Positions 1-5,892 of a stretch of DNA of 6,323 bases are shown here, in pieces. The DNA lies in contig DOZA01000204.1 in NCBI GenBank assembly GCA_003518245.1, positions 1-6,323 of the forward strand, given 5' to 3'. Position 1 is the first letter of the stretch; every line of letters begins with the position of its first letter. This DNA is from Bacteroidales bacterium (GTDB lineage Bacteria > Bacteroidota > Bacteroidia > Bacteroidales > VadinHA17). The notes beneath the pieces were generated by a model. That model was not told the origin of the DNA. It was given only the letters and a program-made list of their open reading frames with translations, and ran no database searches. The position numbers and the translations under genes were made by a program.

Positions 1-728
1 AATATTCTCCGGCTTTCGACTGGCATGAAGTGAAAATAAAAGAGATGCTTCGAAAGAAGATCTCTTTGCCTGTCTTTTATGATAATGTTAGCCGTGTAAT
101 GGCCCTTGGTGAACTTAAGTTTGGTAAGGGGAGGGATTTTGATAACTATATAGTAATCAATGTTGGTTATGGTATAGGGTCAGGTATCATAATTGATAAG
201 AAGCTGTTCTATGGTACAAATGGTATGGCTGGTGAATTTGGACATGTGTCCGTATGCGGTGATAATTTGGTTAAATGTACCTGTGGCAAAACAAACTGCC
301 TTACAGCATATTCTTCAGGTGATGCAATTGCCAGAAGAGCGAAGCTGGCAATTGAAAAAGGTAAGAAGAGCATGGTTACAGAACTGGCCGAAAATAATGA
401 TGATTTAATATCTGCTGAATTAGTGGCTGAAGCAGCAGAAATGGGTGATAAATTATCAATTGATATATTTAAGAAAAGTATGAGCTACCTGGGTGAATCA
501 ATAGCAGGACTGATAAAAATGCTTAACCCCCAGGCTGTCTTTATAGGTGGTGGAGTATCTCTTAATGGAAAAATATTCTGGGATAACCTCAGAAAATCAG
601 TAAATGAGAACCTGATGCATGAAAAATCAACAGATTGTCAAATATACCCGGTTACTTATCCTGGTAAATCTGCAGTATATGGTGCACTTGCACTTGTTTT
701 AGACGAAGTAATAAATTTCAGACTTTAG
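1..728 (+). CDS. ROK-family protein, 5'-truncated; probable sugar-responsive transcriptional regulator
   Basis: The reading frame is open to the left edge (first full codon at 3), so the GTG at 30 is internal and the true start lies outside. About 241 codons remain. ROK landmarks are clear: a GxGIGSGI loop (about 168-191), the G-E-F-G-H motif (about 231-245) and a CxCG-x2-x-C zinc-type motif with cysteines at 276, 282 and 297. Near the C-terminus a GGGVSLNG segment (about 547-570) matches the family's second glycine-rich motif. Three positions normally conserved in ROK kinases differ. The catalytic Asp of the N-D-A motif is Val (87-89), the Thr of the GTG loop is Tyr, and the zinc motif reads C-T-C-G-K-T-N-C-L-T, where kinases have Gly and an acidic residue. 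This favours a sugar-binding repressor or activator (NagC/XylR type) over a kinase. The deciding N-terminal part (helix-turn-helix or ATP-binding DxGGT) is off the window. It may control the operon that starts at 1056. Confidence 0.85.
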   Translation, partial: YSPAFDWHEVKIKEMLRKKISLPVFYDNVSRVMALGELKFGKGRDFDNYIVINVGYGIGSGIIIDKKLFYGTNGMAGEFGHVSVCGDNLVKCTCGKTNCLTAYSSGDAIARRAKLAIEKGKKSMVTELAENNDDLISAELVAEAAEMGDKLSIDIFKKSMSYLGESIAGLIKMLNPQAVFIGGGVSLNGKIFWDNLRKSVNENLMHEKSTDCQIYPVTYPGKSAVYGALALVLDEVINFRL

Positions 729-910
729 GTTTTATTAAACACCTCTCCGGCTTAAAAAGAAAATATTTTATTGCCATTGGCTTCGTTTCCATGGATAAGT
801 ATGATCGCTTTGCAGTAATATGCTTGTCTTGAAACATTTAAGCTCCTGTTATATCTTACCAGTTAATATTTCAGTAAAAGAAATAAAACCCGGTTATTTA
901 CGCTAATATG

Positions 911-941
911 TTTGTTAACTAATAAATAAGATTTATTTTTG
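911..941 (+). promoter_or_regulatory. Bacteroidota-type promoter for the symporter operon
   Basis: TTTG at 911-914 and TATTTTTG at 934-941 are separated by 19 nt. This matches the Bacteroidota primary-sigma consensus (-33 TTTG, 19-21 nt, -7 TAnnTTTG) exactly in both boxes and in spacing. Transcription would start near 947-950, giving a leader of about 107 nt before the ATG at 1056. A second -7-like match, TATGTTTG at 907-914, overlaps the -33 box but has no TTTG at the right distance upstream. The call rests on sequence match and position only. Confidence 0.6.
921..937. repeat. Inverted repeat inside the promoter, possible operator
   Basis: AATAAAT (921-927) and ATTTATT (931-937) are perfect 7-nt reverse complements around a 3-nt spacer. 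The element fills much of the -33/-7 spacer and overlaps the first half of the -7 box, a position where a bound repressor would block RNA polymerase. It is made only of A and T, so chance in AT-rich DNA is a real alternative. Confidence 0.3.
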
Positions 942-980
942 TTCTGAAAATATACAACTATTAATGTATATGGCATAAAT

Positions 981-1001
981 AGGGTTAATGCAGGGTTCAT
1001 G
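981..1001 (+). repeat. Tandem 10-nt direct repeat with 11-nt period, possible regulator site
   Basis: AGGGTTAATG (981-990) and AGGGTTCATG (992-1001) match at 9 of 10 positions with one base between them, so the repeat period is 11 nt, about one helical turn. Paired direct half-sites on one face of DNA are typical of some activators and response regulators. The pair lies downstream of the predicted transcription start, so a roadblock repressor or an RNA role is also possible. Confidence 0.35.
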
Positions 1002-1002
1002 A

Positions 1003-1030
1003 TAAAGAAAAGTGTTTATAGTTTTCTTTA
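1003..1030 (+). repeat. 9-bp stem-loop in the predicted 5' leader of the symporter mRNA
   Basis: TAAAGAAAA (1003-1011) pairs perfectly with TTTTCTTTA (1022-1030) around a 10-nt loop. The stem ends 25 nt before the symporter ATG. With a single G-C pair it would be a weak RNA hairpin and is not a convincing intrinsic terminator. It could be a leader structure affecting translation or stability, or a DNA operator with widely spaced half-sites. Confidence 0.4.
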
Positions 1031-1055
1031 AATTATTTAATCTAATATTGTTTTT

Positions 1056-2699
1056 ATGGGTGATTCAATTTCTGTTCTGGATTCTGTAATAATAGTTGCA
1101 TATCTGGTTATTGTCCTTGTGGTAGGGATACTGTCTGCCGGAAAAAGAAAAATGAGCAGCAGCCGGTATTTCCTTGCGGGCAGAGGGTTGAATTGGGTAC
1201 TGGTGGGTGCAGCACTGTTTGCCTCAAATATTTCTACTATTCATTTAGTTGGTCTTGCAGCATCAGGGTATAATGAAGGACTTGTCTGGGGTAACTTCGA
1301 ATGGCTGGCCTCAATCACATTGATATTACTCGGATTGGTATTTGCACCTTTTTATTTCAGGAGTAAAATATCGACCCTCCCGGAATTCCTGGAGAAACGC
1401 TACGGACCTGAGTCAAGGTCTGTCCTTGCTTTTATCGCAATAATAGGTGCTCTTTTTGTCCATATAGGAATGAGCCTGTACGCAGGAGCCGTTGTTTTTA
1501 AGACATTCTTCGGAATAGACGTAATGGTTTCAATACTTATTATTTCTTTAATTACAACCATTTATACTGTTTTGGGTGGACTGAAAGCAGTGGTAGTAAC
1601 TGAAACAATACAAACGTTTATCCTTATAGCCGGGGCAGTTATGCTTACTATTATTGGGTTAACTGTTCTGCCTGATAATGGAATTGATTCACTTGCTGAT
1701 CTAAAAGCAAATCTTAAGCCGGGTCAGTTGAATATGCTTCATACTCGTGAATCATTAAAACAGCTTGGCGATTCAGGATTTGAATCCGGATTAACCTGGT
1801 ATGCATGCTTGCTTGGCTATCCTATCCTGGGGTTGTGGTATTGGTGCTCCGATCAGACTATTGTCCAGAGAGTTCTTGGCGCGAAATCAATGAAAGATGC
1901 TCAGATGGGACCTATTTTTGCGGGTTTTTTGAAGTTATTGCCCGTTTTTATTCTTGTTTTTCCTGGAGTTATAGCGTATGTATTGTTCAAGGATGTTATA
2001 GGTAGCGATGCAAACCAGGCCCTGCCTGTTATGATTACACATTTATTGCCTGTGGGTCTTAAAGGTATTATGGCAGCAACCTTACTTGCTGCCCTGATGA
2101 GCACAATAGCTGCTGCACTTAATAGCTGCGGAACATTGGTAGCAGTGGATATTATGAAAAGGATAAGACCTAAAACCACTGATGCTGAGCAGGTAAGAAT
2201 AGGCCGCATATCTGCTGTCATTGTTATGATACTGGCAATAGCATGGTCAACACAGGGAGATAAATTCAGTAGTATTTTTGAGGCAATAAATAAGATTGCA
2301 TCTGCAATAGCTCCACCAGTAGCTGTAGTTTTTCTCTTTGGTGTATTTTCAAAAAGAGGTACCAGAAAAGCCGGATTCATTACCCTTGTAACAGGCTTGA
2401 TACTTGGTATTGCAGCTTTTTGTGTCGACTTTACACCCATAAGTGGTTATATGTATCTTACTAAAGGCCTGGGTATTCCGTTTATGATGCAGGCATGGTG
2501 GCTGTTTGTGATCTGTAGTATATTATATTTTATTGTCAGTTATCTGACAGAAGTACCTTCGCAGGAAATCCTGGATAATTATACATGGAAAAATCCCCTT
2601 GCTGTTGTAGCCGAGGAACCATTCAAAGGTTTCATGGATGCAAGGATATGGGCGGCGGTACTTGTTGTTACATTGGTTATTCTTTATATAATTTTTTAA
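1056..2699 (+). CDS. SGLT-like sodium/solute symporter (SSS family)
   Basis: A 547-residue inner-membrane protein of the solute:sodium symporter family, predicted to import a sugar or related solute with Na+. About 14 hydrophobic segments are visible, from residues 8-27 to 530-547, as in vSGLT. The ATG is followed directly by the first helix, as is usual for the family. Landmarks aligned by eye to vSGLT and human SGLT1: Y38-F-L-A-G-R; N58 and H63 in helix 1; E82 in F-E-W; Y262 and W263 in L-W-Y-W-C; K293 in F-L-K-L-L-P; and A346, S349 and T350 with A56 and I59 as the Na+ site. These correspond to SGLT sugar-contact residues, with His as in human SGLT1 where vSGLT has Gln. The helix-10 Gln of both SGLTs appears to be N412. 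A sugar-like substrate is therefore well supported, its identity is not. It is the first gene of the operon, behind the promoter at 911-941, and no Shine-Dalgarno sequence is seen. Confidence 0.93.
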   Translation: MGDSISVLDSVIIVAYLVIVLVVGILSAGKRKMSSSRYFLAGRGLNWVLVGAALFASNISTIHLVGLAASGYNEGLVWGNFEWLASITLILLGLVFAPFYFRSKISTLPEFLEKRYGPESRSVLAFIAIIGALFVHIGMSLYAGAVVFKTFFGIDVMVSILIISLITTIYTVLGGLKAVVVTETIQTFILIAGAVMLTIIGLTVLPDNGIDSLADLKANLKPGQLNMLHTRESLKQLGDSGFESGLTWYACLLGYPILGLWYWCSDQTIVQRVLGAKSMKDAQMGPIFAGFLKLLPVFILVFPGVIAYVLFKDVIGSDANQALPVMITHLLPVGLKGIMAATLLAALMSTIAAALNSCGTLVAVDIMKRIRPKTTDAEQVRIGRISAVIVMILAIAWSTQGDKFSSIFEAINKIASAIAPPVAVVFLFGVFSKRGTRKAGFITLVTGLILGIAAFCVDFTPISGYMYLTKGLGIPFMMQAWWLFVICSILYFIVSYLTEVPSQEILDNYTWKNPLAVVAEEPFKGFMDARIWAAVLVVTLVILYIIF

Positions 2700-2708
2700 C
2701 ATCTAAAA

Positions 2709-3761
2709 ATGGAGATTATGAACAAAGAATACATGAGACAGGCTATAATGACCGAGCCAGGAAGAATTGAATTCAGGAAGGTTAAATCACCGGGCAAATT
2801 AATGCCTGATGAAGTATTACTTGAGATAAAAAAAATTGGAATATGTGGCTCTGATATCCATGTATGGCATGGGAAGCATCCCTTTACCTCATACCCTATA
2901 GTGCAAGGACATGAATACAGTGGTGAAGTTATAGCTGTGGGTAATAATGTTACCAAAGTTAAACCAGGAAATAAGGCTACCGGCAGACCGCAGCTGGTAT
3001 GTGGCAGCTGCAATCCATGTAAAAGAGGAGATTATAATGTATGCGAAAATCTTAAAGTGCAGGGATTCCAGGCAAATGGTTGTGCACAGGATTATTTTGT
3101 CCTTCCCGAAGACAGAGTAGTAAAACTTCCTGATAATATAAGTTATCAGGACGGAGCCATGGTCGAACCTCTTGCAGTGGGTGCTCATTGTTCATCAAGG
3201 ATTACTGAATTAAAGGGAAAAAATGTGGTTGTATTCGGTGCAGGTACAATTGGTAATATTGTTTCCCAATTTGTAAAGATAAAGGGAGCATCAAAGATCC
3301 TGGTATCTGATATTCATAAATTCAGATTGCAGAAAGCAAAGGAATGTGGTATCGAATATATAAACAATGCTTCTGAAGAATCATTTGAGGAGGCAATAAA
3401 GAGAGTTTTCGGAGATGAAGGTTTCCAGGTGGCTATTGAGGCTGCCGGTGCTGAAAAACCAATAGTTAATGCTGTAAATCACATCGAAAATGGTAGTGAG
3501 ATTATTATTCTCGGAGTATTTGATAAACCTGCAGGTATTCATATGTCGTTTGTATGCGAACACGAACTTATTATTAAGGGATCCATGATGTATAAACATG
3601 AGGATTACCTTGAAGCGGTCGATTTTCTTTCCAGGAACCTCGTTAATACAAAACCATTAGTTAGCAGGATGTTCGATTTTGAAGACTATGAGAAAGCATA
3701 CAAATATATCGATCAGAAAGGATCCGAATCATTGAAGATTATGATGGATATTAATGAGTAG
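2709..3761 (+). CDS. Zinc-dependent alcohol dehydrogenase, sorbitol dehydrogenase-like (MDR family)
   Basis: A cytoplasmic 350-residue medium-chain dehydrogenase, of normal length for polyol dehydrogenases that oxidise a secondary alcohol to a ketone with NAD+. The catalytic-zinc ligands are C46 (G-I-C-G-S-D), H68/E69 (G-H-E) and E153 (V-E-P). The structural-zinc lobe is intact, with C98, C101, C104 and C112. The Rossmann loop G177-A-G-T-I-G and D201 at the end of the second strand suggest NAD+ over NADP+. Sorbitol/iditol, xylitol, threonine and galactitol dehydrogenases share this layout, so the substrate is open; the adjacent fructokinase-like gene favours a polyol-to-ketose step. The gene starts 9 nt after the symporter stop. 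In-frame ATGs at 2718 and 2733 are alternative starts; the conserved fold begins near the latter (M-R-Q-A-I-M-T-E-P-G), so the true N-terminus may be 3 or 8 residues shorter. Confidence 0.9.
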   Translation: MEIMNKEYMRQAIMTEPGRIEFRKVKSPGKLMPDEVLLEIKKIGICGSDIHVWHGKHPFTSYPIVQGHEYSGEVIAVGNNVTKVKPGNKATGRPQLVCGSCNPCKRGDYNVCENLKVQGFQANGCAQDYFVLPEDRVVKLPDNISYQDGAMVEPLAVGAHCSSRITELKGKNVVVFGAGTIGNIVSQFVKIKGASKILVSDIHKFRLQKAKECGIEYINNASEESFEEAIKRVFGDEGFQVAIEAAGAEKPIVNAVNHIENGSEIIILGVFDKPAGIHMSFVCEHELIIKGSMMYKHEDYLEAVDFLSRNLVNTKPLVSRMFDFEDYEKAYKYIDQKGSESLKIMMDINE

Positions 3762-4656
3762 TAATATGAAATGTCCATTGGTAGTTGGTATTGGTGAATT
3801 ATTGTGGGATATTTTTCCCGATGGTAAGAAAATGGGTGGTGCACCGGCAAATGTAATTTACCATACAATACAAACAGGATGCACTGGCTATGTAATATCA
3901 TCGGTCGGCAATGATGATCCTGGTAAATCTTTACTTGCTGAACTGGAAAAAAGAAATATTAGCGATCAATATGTAAATATCTCTGATGATTTTCCAACCG
4001 GAACAGTTACAGTGAAACTGGATGATAAGGGTATACCCACATATACTATACATGAAAATGTAGCCTGGGATCATATAAATATTAACGATAAAAACTCAGA
4101 ACTGGTTAAAAAGGCTGATGCGATCTGTTTTGGTTCACTGGCACAACGTAATAATGTTTCAGCTAAAACAATTATCTCCTTGCTTGAAAGATCGTCAAGA
4201 GATGCTTTGATTGTATTTGACATGAATCTCAGACAGGATTACTATTCTTATTCAGTAATAAGTCAATCCCTCAAGCTATGTAATGTTTTAAAGTTGAACG
4301 AGAGTGAAATGGAAGAGCTGACAGGTTTATTTGGACTTAAGGGAACAGATGCTGATAAACTCAGATATTTTACCGAAAGATTTAAACTGAATTTGATTGC
4401 CTTTACTAAAGGAGCTGATTCAAGCATACTCTTTACACCGGAAAAACAAAGTGAATTATCTTCTCCCACTGTTAATGTAGTTGATACTGTAGGAGCAGGG
4501 GATTGCTTCACAGCGTCAATTATTGCGGGGATGTTAAAAAGAGTGCCTTTGGAAAACATTCATAGGATGGCAGTTGACCTATCTGCATGGGTGTGTACAA
4601 GGAAAGGTGCAACGCCTGAATATACTATGCCCAAGGAAAGCTACCAATTATTTTAA
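3754..4656 (+). CDS. PfkB-family carbohydrate kinase, fructokinase-like
   Basis: A 300-residue ribokinase-fold kinase, full length for the family, predicted to transfer phosphate from ATP to a ketose such as fructose in the cytoplasm. The N-terminus G-I-G-E-L-L-W-D (12-19) followed by the G-G-A-P-A-N motif (28-33) is typical of bacterial fructokinases. Also present are F-D-M-N-L-R (155-160), the N182-x-x-E185 metal-associated motif, and the C-terminal signature D244-T-V-G-A-G-D250, with D250 the expected catalytic base. The start overlaps the end of the dehydrogenase gene by 8 nt, which suggests translational coupling. An ATG at 3766 (M-K-C-P-L-V-V) is an equally plausible start and would leave a 4-nt gap. 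Product and neighbours fit polyol to ketose to ketose phosphate. Related PfkB kinases act on other sugars, so 'fructokinase' is a best guess. Confidence 0.88.
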   Translation: MSSNMKCPLVVGIGELLWDIFPDGKKMGGAPANVIYHTIQTGCTGYVISSVGNDDPGKSLLAELEKRNISDQYVNISDDFPTGTVTVKLDDKGIPTYTIHENVAWDHININDKNSELVKKADAICFGSLAQRNNVSAKTIISLLERSSRDALIVFDMNLRQDYYSYSVISQSLKLCNVLKLNESEMEELTGLFGLKGTDADKLRYFTERFKLNLIAFTKGADSSILFTPEKQSELSSPTVNVVDTVGAGDCFTASIIAGMLKRVPLENIHRMAVDLSAWVCTRKGATPEYTMPKESYQLF

Positions 4657-4675
4657 TAATTATAAAATTAGAAAT

Positions 4676-5845
4676 ATGTATTTATTCAATTATCATCAGA
4701 CAACAAAAGTATTTTTTGGGAGAGGAGAAATTCAAAAAGCCGGTGAAATAGCTGGCGAATACGGAAAGAGGGTTTTGCTTGTAACTACTCCTGCTTCAAA
4801 TGACAGTTTAGAATCTCTGTTTAATCGTACAAAAGAAATATTAAATAGTAAGGGGCTTGATGTTAAACATTTCAGCGGTGTACTCCCGAATCCTACGGTT
4901 GATTGTATAACCGAAGGTGCTAATATGGCAAAGGAATTTAATGCAGATGTGATCATTGGGCTAGGTGGTGGAAGCAGTATTGATGTAGCCAAAGCGATTT
5001 CAGTTGAAGCAACACATGAGGGAACCAGTTGGGATTATCTTTTTTTTAAAGAACCTCAGCCAGATGAGAATAAATTATTGCCTGTGATAGCTATTACAAC
5101 AACTTCCGGTACTGGCTCTCACCTGACACAGGTTTCAGTAGTAACAAATACAGAAGAAAGAAATAAATCGGCTCTTTTCAATAATATACTCTACCCGAAA
5201 GTGGCAATTGTTGATCCTGAACTTATGCTCACAGTTCCAAAATTTGTAACAGCATGCACAGGATTTGATGTGTTCTGTCATTCGTTTGAAAGCGTTTTGC
5301 ATCCCAATGGTGGTGTATTTATTGATTTGCTTGCATGGGAAGCAGTAAGAATTGTCCTGCATACTTTGCCTGAACTGGTAAATAATCTTGATAATATAAA
5401 CCTCCGTGAAAAAATGGCATGGGCTGATACTCTCGCAGGATTATCCATCGCAAATGCCGGTGTTACCCTACCTCATGGTATGGGAATGGCTATTGGGGGT
5501 ATGTACCCGCATGTAGCCCATGGTGAAGCACTGGCTATTGTTTATCCTGCATTTATGGAATTTACCAGGGATTCTGCAGTAAGTGACTTCAGCAAGCTTG
5601 CTGCTATATTTAATCCTGCCTATGCAGACCTGCCTGAGCAGGTAGCTGCAGGGAAAGCCGTTGAAGAAATAAAAACCTTCCTTGAAAAAATTGGCCTGAA
5701 TGAAACACTTTCGGACATAGGTATGCCCAGGGAGGAGATTGAAAAACTAGCTAAGCAAAGCATGGTATTACCTGATTATAAATCAAATCCACGCGTTGCT
5801 ACTGAAGATGAAATGCTACAGCTAGTAAAGGATAGTTATAGTTAA
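4676..5845 (+). CDS. Iron-containing alcohol dehydrogenase (group III type)
   Basis: The ATG at 4676 gives 389 residues, normal for the family. A longer frame from a TTG at 4574 would overlap the kinase by 83 nt and add unrelated sequence, so I reject it. The enzyme should interconvert an alcohol and an aldehyde or ketone using NAD(P)H and Fe2+. The dinucleotide loop is G97-G-G-S-S-I-D103. The four metal ligands are present: D198 and H202 in G-F-D-V-F-C-H, H267 in L-P-H-G-M-G-M, and H282 in V-A-H-G-E. T141-T-T-S-G-T-G-S-H carries His149 where most relatives have Glu. Family members include lactaldehyde reductase, 1,3-propanediol dehydrogenase and butanol dehydrogenases; I cannot choose among them. 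The gene starts 19 nt after the kinase stop, in the same operon. A reductive role that recycles NADH from the zinc dehydrogenase is inference. No Shine-Dalgarno sequence is seen. Confidence 0.9.
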   Translation: MYLFNYHQTTKVFFGRGEIQKAGEIAGEYGKRVLLVTTPASNDSLESLFNRTKEILNSKGLDVKHFSGVLPNPTVDCITEGANMAKEFNADVIIGLGGGSSIDVAKAISVEATHEGTSWDYLFFKEPQPDENKLLPVIAITTTSGTGSHLTQVSVVTNTEERNKSALFNNILYPKVAIVDPELMLTVPKFVTACTGFDVFCHSFESVLHPNGGVFIDLLAWEAVRIVLHTLPELVNNLDNINLREKMAWADTLAGLSIANAGVTLPHGMGMAIGGMYPHVAHGEALAIVYPAFMEFTRDSAVSDFSKLAAIFNPAYADLPEQVAAGKAVEEIKTFLEKIGLNETLSDIGMPREEIEKLAKQSMVLPDYKSNPRVATEDEMLQLVKDSYS

Positions 5846-5849
5846 TAAA

Positions 5850-5877
5850 TTGAATATATGTTAATAAGATTATTCAA
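5850..5877. repeat. Weak inverted repeat between dehydrogenase and sulfatase genes
   Basis: TTGAATA (5850-5856) and TATTCAA (5871-5877) are perfect 7-nt reverse complements with a 14-nt loop, located just before the sulfatase start. There is no T-run after it, so it does not look like a terminator. It may be a weak mRNA structure near the sulfatase start, or chance. Confidence 0.2.
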
Positions 5878-5892
5878 CCTTTGAAAGCCATT

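Larger units (their letters stand above)
729..1055. other. Intergenic region between ROK gene and symporter operon
   Basis: This 327-nt AT-rich gap has no convincing coding frame. The first 150 nt or so (729-880) hold nothing I can assign; in particular there is no GC-rich stem followed by a T-run to mark a terminator for the ROK gene. The second half is dense with candidate control sequence: a promoter at 911-941, an inverted repeat at 921-937, a direct repeat at 981-1001 and a stem-loop at 1003-1030. These are listed separately. Symporter translation begins at 1056. Confidence 0.6.

Noticed and set aside
30..728. GTG at 30 as the start of the ROK gene
   Set aside because: The frame is open to position 3 and the residues before it (Y-S-P-A-F-D-W-H-E) fit ROK sequence upstream of the N-D-A motif, so the gene is truncated by the window edge.
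7..753. The 9-mer CTCCGGCTT at both 7-15 and 745-753
   Set aside because: One copy is inside coding sequence and flanks do not match, so it is most likely chance and not a duplicated element or attachment site.
760..773. AAAATATTTT near 760-770 as a terminator for the ROK gene
   Set aside because: It is a short AT-only palindrome with no loop or GC stem, so it would not form a stable terminator.
882..900. AACC-C-GGTT at 887-895 as a LacI- or ROK-type operator upstream of the promoter
   Set aside because: Only 4 bp on each side pair cleanly and the flanks carry mismatches, so the signal is too weak to list.
1901..2440. 179-codon open frame on the - strand inside the symporter gene
   Set aside because: It lies wholly opposite a well-conserved membrane protein and its translation shows no family motif. 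It is a shadow of the coding strand.
4574..4675. TTG at 4574 as the start of the iron dehydrogenase
   Set aside because: It would overlap the kinase by 83 nt and add 34 residues unlike the family; ATG 4676 gives the normal N-terminus and length.
5040..5047. Run of 8 T in the iron dehydrogenase (and 8 A at 2828-2835 in the zinc dehydrogenase) as phase-variation or frameshift sites
   Set aside because: Both genes read through in frame with conserved protein on each side; runs of this length are expected in AT-rich coding sequence.
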